A stretch of 64,000 nt of DNA, taken from assembly GCF_027497215.1 (NCBI RefSeq), contig NZ_CP114904.1:6416501-6480500 (forward strand), read 5' to 3'. The position numbers and the translations under genes are program-made. The notes under the pieces were generated by a model. It ran no database searches. It worked only from the letters and a program-made list of their open reading frames with translations, and was not told the DNA's origin. Shown in pieces: positions 18,842 to 26,841 of the stretch (positions are counted from its first letter, which is position 1; each line of letters opens with the position of its first letter). The stretch comes from Micromonospora sp. WMMD812 (GTDB lineage Bacteria; Actinomycetota; Actinomycetes; Mycobacteriales; Micromonosporaceae).

Positions 18842-20751
18842 CCGACGCGCCGGTACGCACCCTGCTGCTCTGGTGTCCGGACTGGCCGGTGCTCGCTGCC
18901 GAGATCGTCGACGGGTTGCCCGCCACCGGCCCGGTCGCCGTGCTGCACGCCAACCGGGTGGTGGCCTGCTCCGAGCGGGCCCGGGCCGAGGGGGTGCGGC
19001 GGGGCCTGCGCAAACGGGAGGCGCAGGGCCGCTGCCCCCAGCTGACCGTCGTCGACTACGACCCCGGGCGGGACGCCCGGGCGTTCGAGCCGGTGGTCGC
19101 CGCCGTGGAGGACCTGGTCGCCGGCGTGGAGGTGATCCGCCCCGGCGCGTGCGCGCTGACCGCCCGGGGGCCGAGCCGCTACCTCGGCGGTGAGGAGGCG
19201 GCGGCCGAGCGGATCATCGAGCACGTCGCCCAGACCTGCGCGGTGGAGAGCCAGGTCGGGATCGCCGACGGGGTCTTCGCCGCCGGGCTGGCCGCCCGCA
19301 CCGGTCGGATCGTCCCGCCCGGCGAGACTCCGACGTTCCTCGCCGGGCTGCCGGTCGAGGCACTCAACCGGCCGGCCCTGGCCGACCTGCTGCGCCGCCT
19401 CGGGGTGCGCACCCTCGGTGACTTCGCCGCGTTGCCCGCCGGCGACGTGCTGGCCCGCTTCGGGTTCGACGGCGCGCTGGCCCACCGGCTGGCCGCCGGG
19501 CGGGACCACCGCCCGCTCGCCGTCCGCCAGCCCCCGACCGACCTGACGGTGACCGCCGAGCACGACGAGCCGATCGACCGCGTCGACGCGGCGGCGTTCG
19601 CCGCCCGGGCGCTGGCCGAGCAGCTGCACGACCGGCTCACCGGGCACGGGCTGGCCTGCACCCGGCTCGGCATCGAGGCGGTCACCGCGCACGGCCAGGA
19701 GCTGCACCGGGTCTGGCGGCACGACGGCCTGCTCACCGCCGCGGCCATCGCCGACCGGGTCCGGTGGCAGCTCGACGGCTGGCTCACCGGGAGCAGCCGG
19801 CGCGGCGGGGCCGGCCCGGCCCGGCCGACGGCCGGCATCATCCGGTTGCGGCTGGTCCCCGACGGGGTGATCGCCCAGGCCGGCCTGCAGGCCGGCCTGT
19901 GGGGGGAGACCGGGGAGGAGCGGGAGCGGGCGCACCGGGCGTTGAGCCGGGTGCAGGGCATCCTCGGCCCGGAGGCGGTGCTCACGGCGGTGCTCGGCGG
20001 CGGCCGGTCCCCGGGAGACCAGGTACACCTGGTGCCGTGGGGCGACGAACGGCTTCCCGCCCGTCCCGGCCCGCCGCCGCTGCCGGGCGAGCCAGCCGCC
20101 GGCGCGGTGCCTGGTGCCGGCCGGGCCGCTGGTGCCGTGCCTGGTGCCGGCCGGGCCGCCGGTGGCGTGTCCGGTGCCGGCCGGGCCGCGGGTGGCGTCG
20201 GTGCCTCGGCTGGCGCGGGCCAGGCGGCCGGTGGAGCCGGCACGTCGGCTGGCGCCGGTCGGAGTGTTGGTGGGTCGGCTGGGGCGGATCGGAGTGCTGG
20301 TGGGCCGGCTGGGGCGGGTCGAAGTGCTGGTGGGCCGGCTGGTGCCGCTCGGGGTGCCGCCCGTGGTGGTGGTGGCGCTGGTGCCTCACACGCCCGGGCC
20401 GCCGGCGCCGACGGCGGTGGCGTCCCGCCCTGGCCCGGTCGGCTTCCGCCGCCCGCGCCGGCCGTGGTGCTGCCCAGTCCGCTGGCCGCCACCGTGCACG
20501 ACGCCGCCGGCGAGCCGGTCGTGGTCAGCGCACGTCTGGCGGTGAGCGCCGCGCCGGCCCGGCTCACCGTGGGCACGGCCCGGCCGGTCGAGATCGTCGG
20601 CTGGGCCGGCCCGTGGCCGGTGGACGAGCGCTGGTGGGCGCCGGCCGAGGCGCGACGGCGGGCCCGGTTCCAGGTCAGCCTCGCCGACGGCGCGGCGCTG
20701 CTGCTCGGCGTCGAGGCCGGCCAGTGGCTGGTGGAGGCGATCTATGACTGA
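18838..20751 (+). CDS. imuB: ImuB-type Y-family polymerase homologue, probably non-catalytic
   Basis: A 637-residue Y-family relative. The first acidic motif (DMDAFF in active enzymes) is replaced by LWCPDWPV, and the S-x-DE motif by PGACALTARG, so the metal-binding carboxylates are largely lost, as in ImuB proteins that serve as scaffolds for DnaE2 and the beta clamp. The palm, fingers and little-finger regions are recognisable up to about residue 410. Residues about 422-510 are a Gly/Ala-rich run of decapeptide repeats. The C-terminal 110 residues (AAGADGGGVPPWPGRLPPPAPAVV...EIVGWAGPWPVDERWW) are the ImuB tail that contacts partners. The start overlaps the imuA' stop. A good Shine-Dalgarno for another small frame overlaps the stop. 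Confidence 0.9.
   Translation: MTDAPVRTLLLWCPDWPVLAAEIVDGLPATGPVAVLHANRVVACSERARAEGVRRGLRKREAQGRCPQLTVVDYDPGRDARAFEPVVAAVEDLVAGVEVIRPGACALTARGPSRYLGGEEAAAERIIEHVAQTCAVESQVGIADGVFAAGLAARTGRIVPPGETPTFLAGLPVEALNRPALADLLRRLGVRTLGDFAALPAGDVLARFGFDGALAHRLAAGRDHRPLAVRQPPTDLTVTAEHDEPIDRVDAAAFAARALAEQLHDRLTGHGLACTRLGIEAVTAHGQELHRVWRHDGLLTAAAIADRVRWQLDGWLTGSSRRGGAGPARPTAGIIRLRLVPDGVIAQAGLQAGLWGETGEERERAHRALSRVQGILGPEAVLTAVLGGGRSPGDQVHLVPWGDERLPARPGPPPLPGEPAAGAVPGAGRAAGAVPGAGRAAGGVSGAGRAAGGVGASAGAGQAAGGAGTSAGAGRSVGGSAGADRSAGGPAGAGRSAGGPAGAARGAARGGGGAGASHARAAGADGGGVPPWPGRLPPPAPAVVLPSPLAATVHDAAGEPVVVSARLAVSAAPARLTVGTARPVEIVGWAGPWPVDERWWAPAEARRRARFQVSLADGAALLLGVEAGQWLVEAIYD
20101..20370 (+). repeat. 30-bp tandem repeats inside imuB
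   Basis: Three near-identical 30-bp units (20101-20130, 20131-20160, 20161-20190) encode GAVPGAGRAA-like decapeptides, followed by two 39-bp variants and three more 30-bp units (20269-20358) encoding GGPAGAGRSA-like repeats. All keep the reading frame. The T-richer second block differs in codon choice from the surrounding gene. Length variation between strains is likely. Confidence 0.85.
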
Positions 20752-21145
20752 GCCGGTCCGCGTCGCCCGGTCAGGCCGACGCCACGTCGCGGCCGGCTCG
20801 GTCGGTCCGGTGCCGCTCGCGGCGGTGGACGCGCTGGGGTCCGCCCGGTGCTGTCGCGGCGGTCGGCGCGCCGGGGCCGCTGGCCCGATCGGTCCGGTGC
20901 CGCTCGCGGCGATGGACGCGGCGGGAAGACACCACCCGGAGAGCGGTATGACTCAGAGGCATAAATATGCCTCTGAGTCATACCGCTCTCCGGGTCCCTC
21001 GTTGGGCTGCTCGCTGGGTCGCTCGCCGCTGGCGCGGCTCGTCGTGCCCCACTCGGCGGCCGTCACCGCCTGGTCACCGCCGCCGCGCGCCACCCGAGCG
21101 GCGGGAGCGGCGGGAGTGGCGGGAGTGGCGGGAGTGGCGGGATGA
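20744..21145 (+). CDS. Possible small coding frame bridging imuB and dnaE2
   Basis: An open frame of 133 codons fills the whole imuB-dnaE2 gap. Its ATG overlaps the end of imuB and has an ideal GGAGG six bases upstream (20733-20737). Its stop TGA (21143-21145) overlaps the dnaE2 ATG. An in-frame 29-codon duplication (GPVPLAAVDA / GPVPLAAMDA) lies in its first half, a 62-bp palindrome in its middle, and an AGV repeat at its end. The composition does not look like a folded protein and I know no homologue. It may be real, or a frame that stays open only to couple translation across the gap. Confidence 0.3.
   Translation: MTEPVRVARSGRRHVAAGSVGPVPLAAVDALGSARCCRGGRRAGAAGPIGPVPLAAMDAAGRHHPESGMTQRHKYASESYRSPGPSLGCSLGRSPLARLVVPHSAAVTAWSPPPRATRAAGAAGVAGVAGVAG
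20802..20920 (+). repeat. 32-bp direct repeat in the imuB-dnaE2 gap
   Basis: 20802-20833 and 20889-20920 are identical except for one base. They are 87 bp apart, a multiple of three, so both lie in the same frame of the possible bridging coding region. Confidence 0.8.
20934..20995. repeat. Long intergenic inverted repeat 4 (30-bp perfect stem)
   Basis: 20934-20963 and 20966-20995 are perfect inverted copies separated by two A residues, forming a 62-bp near-complete palindrome (inner arm GACTCAGAGGCATA). It is much AT-richer than the surroundings. It stands in the middle of an operon, between imuB and dnaE2, rather than at a gene end. Confidence 0.95.
21096..21140 (+). repeat. 9-bp tandem repeats abutting the dnaE2 start
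   Basis: Five units of GAG-C/T-GGCGG run up to two bases before the dnaE2 ATG at 21142. The repeat supplies the GGAG and GGCGGG that serve as the ribosome-binding region. Confidence 0.8.
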
Positions 21146-24100
21146 GCTTCCACAACCCGAAGATGCCGTGGTCGGAGCTGGAGCGGGTGCTCTCCGGCCG
21201 CCCCGGCGACGGCGCGTCCGGCCGGGGTCGGTCCCCCGCGGAGCGGCACCTGCACGTGGTCGATCCGCTCGCGGTGGACGCCGACGGCGGGGACAGTCCT
21301 GCCTGGAGCCGCAGGCGCGAGCAGTACCAACCGCCCGAGGTGGCTCGCCCCGAGGGCGCGGTCCCGTACGCGGAGCTGCACGCGCACACCAACTTCAGCT
21401 TCCTCGACGGGGCCAGCCACCCGGAGGAGTTGGCCGAGGAGGCGGCCCGGCTGGGGCTCACCGCGCTCGCCGTCACCGACCACGACGGCTTCTACGGCGT
21501 GGTGCGCTTCGCCGAGGCGGCCCGGGCGTTGCAGCTGCCGACCATCTTCGGCGCCGAACTCTCCCTCGGGCTGCCCGGTCCGCAGAACGGCGCACCGGAC
21601 CCGCTCGGCGCGCACCTGCTGGTGCTCGCCCATGGTCACGAGGGGTACGCCCGGCTGGCCAGCACCATCGCCCGGGCCCAACTGCGCGGCGGCGAGAAGG
21701 GCCGCCCGGTCTACGGCGAGCTGGAGGAGGTCGCCGCCGAGCTGCGCGACCACGTGCTGGTGCTCACCGGCTGCCGCAAGGGGCACGTGCCGGGGGCGCT
21801 GCTCACCGAGGGCGTCGACGCGGCGGCCCGCGAGCTGGACCGGCTGACCGCGCTCTTCGGCGCGGAGACGGTCGCGGTGGAGCTCACCGACCACGGGCAC
21901 CCGATCGACGCGGACCGCAACGACGCGCTCGCCGAGCTGGCCGCCGCCGCCGGGCTGCCCACGGTGGCCACCAACAACGTGCACTACGCGAGCCCGGGTC
22001 GGCGCCGCCTGGCCAGCACGGTCGCCGCCGTCCGGGCCCGGCGCAGCCTGGACGAGATCGACGGCTGGCTGCCCGCGGCCGCCACCGCCCACCTGCGCAG
22101 CGGCGCCGAGATGGCGGCCCGGTTCGCCGCGTACCCGGGGGCGGTGGCCCGGGCCGCCGAGTTCGGCGCCGAGCTCGCCTTCGACCTGCAACTGGTCGCG
22201 CCGGAGCTGCCGGCGTACCCGGTGCCGCCGGGACACACCGAGATGAGCTGGCTGCGCCACCTGACCGCGCAGGGCGCGCGGGAGCGCTACGGCCCCCGGG
22301 AGGCGCACCCGACGGCGTACGCGCAGCTCGACCACGAGCTGGACATGATCGAGGAGCTGGGCTTCCCCGGCTACTTCCTGGTGGTCTACGACATCGTCGC
22401 GTTCTGCCGGGAGCAGGACATCTACTGCCAGGGCCGCGGCTCGGCGGCGAACTCGGCGGTCTGCTACGCGCTGCGGATCACCAACGTCGACGCGGTCCGG
22501 CACCGGCTGCTCTTCGAGCGCTTCCTCGCCCCGGAGCGGGACGGCCCGCCGGACATCGACGTGGACATCGAGTCCGACCGCCGGGAGGAGGTGATCCAGC
22601 ACGTCTACACCCGCTACGGCCGGGAGCACACCGCGCAGGTGGCCAACGTCATCTCCTACCGGCCGCGCTCGGCGGTGCGGGACGTGGCCAAGGCGTTCGG
22701 CTTCTCGCCGGGGCAGCAGGACGCCTGGAGCAAGCAGATCGACCGGTGGGGCTCGGTGGCCACGGTCGACGTGGCGGACATCCCCGAGCAGGTCGTCGAG
22801 TACGCCAACGAGCTGCAGACGTTCCCCCGGCACCTGGGCATCCATTCCGGCGGGATGGTGATCTGCGACCGTCCGGTGATCGAGGTCTGCCCGGTGGAGT
22901 GGGGGCGGATGCCCGGCCGCAGCGTGCTCCAGTGGGACAAGGACGACTGCGCCGCCGTCGGCCTGGTCAAGTTCGACCTGCTCGGCCTTGGCATGCTGTC
23001 CGCGCTGCACTACGGGTACGACATGATCGGGATGAGCCTGGACCTCGGCGACATGACGCTGGACGACCCGGAGGTCTACGACATGCTCTGCCGGGCCGAC
23101 TCGGTCGGGGTGTTCCAGGTGGAGAGTCGCGCGCAGATGGCCACCCTGCCCCGGCTCAAGCCCCGCGAGTTCTACGACCTGGTGGTCGAGGTGGCGCTGA
23201 TCCGGCCCGGCCCGATCCAGGGCGGCTCGGTGCACCCGTACATCCGGCGCAAGAACGGCCAGGAGCCGGTGACCTTCGCGCACCCGCTGATGCGTAACGC
23301 ACTGGAGAAGACCCTCGGCGTGCCGCTGTTCCAGGAGCAGCTGATGCAGCTCGCCATCGACCTGGCCGGGTTCGACGCGGCCGGGGCCGACCAGCTGCGC
23401 CGGGCGATGGGCGCCAAGCGGTCGGTCGAGCGGATGGCCCAGATCGCCGACCGGCTCTACGCCGGCATGGCCGAGCGGGGCATCACCGGCGAGCTGGCCG
23501 ACGACGTCTACCGCAAGCTCACCGCGTTCGCCAGCTACGGCTTCCCGGAGAGCCACGCGATGAGCTTCGCCTACCTGGTCTACGCCAGCTCCTGGCTCAA
23601 GCGCTACCACCCGGCGCCGTTCCTGGCCGCGCTGCTCAACGCCCAACCGATGGGCTTCTACTCACCGCAGACCCTGGTCGACGACGCCCGCCGGCACGGG
23701 GTGGAGGTGCGCCGGCCGGACATCAACGCCAGCGGGGCGAAGGCGGTGCTGGAGTCCACCCCGGACACCCGGTGGGGCAGCGCCCCGGGCGAGCCGCCGC
23801 ACGCCTGGGGGCTGGGTGGGCCCGCGGTCCGGCTCGGGCTGTCCAGCGTGCGTACGCTCGGCGACGACCTGGCCGAGCGGATCGAGGCCGAGCGCGACGC
23901 GCACGGGCCGTACCGTGACATGCCGGACCTGGCCCGGCGCGTCGGCCTCACCGCCGCGCAGCTGGAGGCGCTGGCCACCGCGGACGCCTTCGCGTGTTTC
24001 GGGCTGACCCGGCGGCAGGCGCTCTGGGCGGCCGGCGCGGCGGCCCAGGACCGGCCGGGCCGGCTGCCCGGCACGGTGACCGGCGCGGCCCCACCGACCC

Positions 24101-24522
24101 TGCCCGGCATGGAGGCCGTCGACCGGCTGGTCGCCGACGTGTGGGCCACCGGGCTGTCGCCGGAGAGCCACCCGGCCCGGTTCATCCGCCCCCAGCTCGA
24201 CCTGGTGGGGGCGTTGCCGATCGCTCGACTCGGCCGGGTGGAGCCCGGCCAGCGGATCCGGGTCGGCGGCATCGTGACTCACCGGCAGCGGCCGGCGACC
24301 GCTGGCGGGGTCACCTTCCTCAATCTCGAGGACGAGACCGGCATGCTCAACGTGACCTGCTCGCCGGGGCTGTGGCAGCGCTACCGGCGGGTGGCCCGGA
24401 CCAGCACCGGGCTGGTGGTCCGCGGCCGGTTGGAGCGGAACGAGGGGGTGGTCAACCTGGTCGCCGACCGGCTGGACGCGGTCGAGCCGCCGGTCAGCCC
24501 GGCCTCCCGTGACTTCCGCTGA
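21142..24522 (+). CDS. dnaE2: Error-prone DNA polymerase III alpha subunit homologue
   Basis: A C-family polymerase of 1126 residues that carries out damage-induced mutagenic synthesis with ImuA'-ImuB. Domains in order: PHP domain (YAELHAHTNFSFLDGASHPEEL, then VTDHDGFYG), polymerase palm with the catalytic DID of PDIDVDIESDRREEV near residue 472, fingers with GIHSGGMVI and FDLLGLGMLSAL, helix-hairpin-helix region, and a C-terminal OB fold (RVGGIVTHRQRP...VTFLNLEDETGMLNV). The length and lack of a long C-terminal tau-binding region separate it from replicative DnaE1. It is transcribed with the SOS operon unless the upstream palindrome terminates or splits the message. ATG 21142 lies at the end of the 9-bp repeats. 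Confidence 0.95.
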   Translation: MSFHNPKMPWSELERVLSGRPGDGASGRGRSPAERHLHVVDPLAVDADGGDSPAWSRRREQYQPPEVARPEGAVPYAELHAHTNFSFLDGASHPEELAEEAARLGLTALAVTDHDGFYGVVRFAEAARALQLPTIFGAELSLGLPGPQNGAPDPLGAHLLVLAHGHEGYARLASTIARAQLRGGEKGRPVYGELEEVAAELRDHVLVLTGCRKGHVPGALLTEGVDAAARELDRLTALFGAETVAVELTDHGHPIDADRNDALAELAAAAGLPTVATNNVHYASPGRRRLASTVAAVRARRSLDEIDGWLPAAATAHLRSGAEMAARFAAYPGAVARAAEFGAELAFDLQLVAPELPAYPVPPGHTEMSWLRHLTAQGARERYGPREAHPTAYAQLDHELDMIEELGFPGYFLVVYDIVAFCREQDIYCQGRGSAANSAVCYALRITNVDAVRHRLLFERFLAPERDGPPDIDVDIESDRREEVIQHVYTRYGREHTAQVANVISYRPRSAVRDVAKAFGFSPGQQDAWSKQIDRWGSVATVDVADIPEQVVEYANELQTFPRHLGIHSGGMVICDRPVIEVCPVEWGRMPGRSVLQWDKDDCAAVGLVKFDLLGLGMLSALHYGYDMIGMSLDLGDMTLDDPEVYDMLCRADSVGVFQVESRAQMATLPRLKPREFYDLVVEVALIRPGPIQGGSVHPYIRRKNGQEPVTFAHPLMRNALEKTLGVPLFQEQLMQLAIDLAGFDAAGADQLRRAMGAKRSVERMAQIADRLYAGMAERGITGELADDVYRKLTAFASYGFPESHAMSFAYLVYASSWLKRYHPAPFLAALLNAQPMGFYSPQTLVDDARRHGVEVRRPDINASGAKAVLESTPDTRWGSAPGEPPHAWGLGGPAVRLGLSSVRTLGDDLAERIEAERDAHGPYRDMPDLARRVGLTAAQLEALATADAFACFGLTRRQALWAAGAAAQDRPGRLPGTVTGAAPPTLPGMEAVDRLVADVWATGLSPESHPARFIRPQLDLVGALPIARLGRVEPGQRIRVGGIVTHRQRPATAGGVTFLNLEDETGMLNVTCSPGLWQRYRRVARTSTGLVVRGRLERNEGVVNLVADRLDAVEPPVSPASRDFR

Positions 24523-24616
24523 CCGCAGTGATCCACATTACGGTTTTCCGCCCGGCGCAGCGGGACACTTGTGGTCGTGCGGGCAGTGTGGCCCGCGCGG
24601 CACGAGGGGCGTACCG

Positions 24617-24796
24617 ATGACAGGCAATGACGTGCACAGCGGCGGAGTGGCCAACTCCCGGCGCACCCGGCTGAGCGCCGGATGGACTCCGACCCATCAC
24701 ACCGAACCGCGCGAGTACGAGGTCACCGACGGTCCGGTGGCGAACGTTCTGCGGTCCCGCGCCCCGGAGGACGGCGGGGCCGCCGCAGACTCCTGA
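24617..24796 (+). CDS. Small conserved-looking protein of unknown function
   Basis: A 59-residue hydrophilic protein beginning MTGNDVHSGGVANSRRTRLSAGW and ending with an acidic Ala/Asp tail. GAGGGG precedes the ATG at a good distance. I recognise no domain; the HTEPREYEVTDGPVANVLRSR segment looks like an ordered peptide rather than random translation. An in-frame GTG at 24509 overlapping the end of dnaE2 would extend it by 36 residues with two Cys; the Shine-Dalgarno favours the shorter form. Confidence 0.6.
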   Translation: MTGNDVHSGGVANSRRTRLSAGWTPTHHTEPREYEVTDGPVANVLRSRAPEDGGAAADS

Positions 24797-24849
24797 CGCG
24801 GTCGGACGGGTCCTGAGCGGGCCTGGACCGGGTGACTAGGCTCGACCGG

Positions 24850-25599
24850 GTGGAGCAGACCCCAGGCCGGTTCGCCGGGCCGCCGCTGACCCCCCGTACC
24901 GCCGTGATCTGGTCGGTGCTGCGCGACGAGCTGAACCGGCGGGGTGCGGCCGAGTTGGCCGTGCTCGACGTCGGCGGCGGCACCGGCGGCTTCGCCGTCC
25001 CGCTCGCCCAGGCCGGGCACCGGGTCACTGTGGTCGACGCCAGCCCCGACGCGCTCGCCGCGCTCACCCGGCGGGCCGCCGAAGCCGGAGTGGCCGACCG
25101 GGTGCGGGCGGTGCAGGGCGACGGCGACGCCCTCGCCGGGCTGGTCGAGCCGGCCGCCGCCGACCTGGTGCTCTGCCACGCCGTGCTGGAGGTGGTCGAC
25201 GACCCGGCGCCGGTGGTGTCCGCGCTGGCCACCGCACTGCGCCCGGGCGGCGCGGCGAGCGTCCTGGTCGCCGGTCGGGCCGCCGCGGTGTTCGGCCGGG
25301 CGATGAACGGCCACCTCGACGTCGCGGCAACCCTGGCCACCGATCCGGCAGGCACCGCCGGCTCCCGCGACACTCTGCGCCGGCGCTACGACGCCGACGG
25401 GGCCGCCGCGCTGCTCGGCGCCGCCGGGCTCCTGGTGGAGGAGATCCACGGCGTACGCGTCCTCGCGGACCTGCTGCCGGCCGCGGTCGCCGACGGTCAG
25501 CCGGGCGCACTGGTCGAGCTGGAGCGGGCGCTCGCCGGCCGGTCGCCGTACCGGGACATCGCCGCCCAGCTGCACCTGTTCGCCCGCCGCCCGGCATGA
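24850..25599 (+). CDS. Class I SAM-dependent methyltransferase
   Basis: A 249-residue Rossmann methyltransferase: motif I VLDVGGGTGGFAVPLAQAGHRVTVVDASPDAL, acidic loop and motif VQGDGDAL, motif IV ADLVLCHAVLEVVDDP and motif VI LRPGGAASVLVAG. The substrate is unknown. I prefer GTG 24850 over the in-frame GTG 24832 because TAGGCT at 24837-24842 would start transcription at 24849, making the longer start impossible on that message. The stop overlaps the next gene (ATGA). In several actinomycetes this gene type sits with a phosphodiesterase-like gene and dinB. Confidence 0.85.
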   Translation: MEQTPGRFAGPPLTPRTAVIWSVLRDELNRRGAAELAVLDVGGGTGGFAVPLAQAGHRVTVVDASPDALAALTRRAAEAGVADRVRAVQGDGDALAGLVEPAAADLVLCHAVLEVVDDPAPVVSALATALRPGGAASVLVAGRAAAVFGRAMNGHLDVAATLATDPAGTAGSRDTLRRRYDADGAAALLGAAGLLVEEIHGVRVLADLLPAAVADGQPGALVELERALAGRSPYRDIAAQLHLFARRPA

Positions 25600-26768
25600 C
25601 CGGCCCACCGGCGCCCGGCCCGGCCCCGCTGGCGATCGTCGCGCCCCGGTACGGCGACGGAAGCCTCGCCGACGTGCTGCCCAGCGCGCTCGCCGTGCTC
25701 GGCGTGCCCGGCGCCACCGACCGGCTCGGGCTGACCGCACGGCTGGCCGGCGTGCGCCGGGTCGCGGTGCTGCTGGTCGACGGGCTCGGCTGGTACCAGA
25801 TCCCCACCGCCGCGCCCTACGCCCCGACGCTGGCCGGCCTGGCCGCGTCGGTGGGCCGGCCGCTCACCTCCGGCTTCCCGTCCACCACCCCGACCAGCCT
25901 GGTGACCCTCGGCACCGGCGCCGCGCCCGGGGCGCACGGGGTGCTCGGTTTCACCGTCCGGGTCCCGGACACCGACCGCGTGCTCAGCCACATCGAGTGG
26001 GCCGCCGATCCGGATCCCCAGCGGTGGCAGCCGGTCCCGACCCAGCTGGAACGGGCCCGCGCGGCCGGGGTCGCGGTGACCGTCGTGAGCCGCCCCGAGT
26101 TCGGCGGCAGCGGGCTGACGGTCGCCGCCAACCGGGGCGGGGACTACCGGGGCGCCGCCGGTGTCGACGCGCTCGCCGCGACCATGCTGGCCGCGTTGAC
26201 CGCCGGGACGGGGCCCACGCTGGTCTCCGGGTACCACCCCGACCTGGACCGGCACGGCCACCTCACCGGGGTCGACTCGCCGCCCTGGCGGGTCGCCGCC
26301 GGGGAGGTGGACACGCTGCTCGCCCGCCTGGTCGACGGCCTGCCGTCCGACGCCGCGCTGCTGGTCACCGCCGACCACGGCCAGCTCGACGTGCCGGCAG
26401 GGCACCGGTTCGACCTGGACACCGACCCGCGGCTGCGGGCCGGGATCCGGGTCGTCGCCGGCGAACCGCGGGTGCGGTACCTGCACGTCGCGCCGGGAGC
26501 GGTCGACGACGTGGTGGCCGCGTGGTCGGCCGTGCTGGGCGACACGGCCCGCGTCCGTACGCGCGACGAGGCGGTCGCCTCCGGGTGGTTCGGGCCGGTG
26601 CCCGAGGAGCACCTCGCCCGCATCGGCGACGTCGTGGTGACCTGCAACGACACGTACGCGGTCCTGGCCACCCGGTCGGAGAGTCCGCTCGCCTCGCGGC
26701 TGGTGGCATACCACGGATCGGACACCGCGGCCGAGATGACCATCCCGCTGCTCGTCGTCCGGGACTGA
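25596..26768 (+). CDS. Alkaline-phosphatase-superfamily phosphodiesterase/nucleotide pyrophosphatase-like protein
   Basis: A 390-residue protein of the type I phosphodiesterase/nucleotide pyrophosphatase fold. VAVLLVDGLGWYQ supplies the first metal Asp, GFPSTTPTSLVTLGTGAAPGAHGVLGF the nucleophile Thr region, SGYHPDLDRHGHLTGVDS the D-x3-H pair, and LLVTADHGQLDVP the D-H pair. These are the conserved metal ligands of the superfamily. There is no signal peptide, so it should act in the cytoplasm. It overlaps the methyltransferase gene by four bases. Substrate unknown. Confidence 0.85.
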   Translation: MTGPPAPGPAPLAIVAPRYGDGSLADVLPSALAVLGVPGATDRLGLTARLAGVRRVAVLLVDGLGWYQIPTAAPYAPTLAGLAASVGRPLTSGFPSTTPTSLVTLGTGAAPGAHGVLGFTVRVPDTDRVLSHIEWAADPDPQRWQPVPTQLERARAAGVAVTVVSRPEFGGSGLTVAANRGGDYRGAAGVDALAATMLAALTAGTGPTLVSGYHPDLDRHGHLTGVDSPPWRVAAGEVDTLLARLVDGLPSDAALLVTADHGQLDVPAGHRFDLDTDPRLRAGIRVVAGEPRVRYLHVAPGAVDDVVAAWSAVLGDTARVRTRDEAVASGWFGPVPEEHLARIGDVVVTCNDTYAVLATRSESPLASRLVAYHGSDTAAEMTIPLLVVRD

Positions 26769-26829
26769 CCGGCCCGGGCGCGGGGCGGCACCGCTGGACG
26801 GCCCGCGCCGTTCCGTCGTACTGCCGGGC

Positions 26830-26835
26830 TAGCCT
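26830..26835 (+). promoter_or_regulatory. -10 box of dinB, leaderless
   Basis: TAGCCT predicts +1 at 26842, the A of the ATG. No LexA box was seen here, unlike in front of the mutasome operon. Confidence 0.6.
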
Positions 26836-26841
26836 GCCGGA

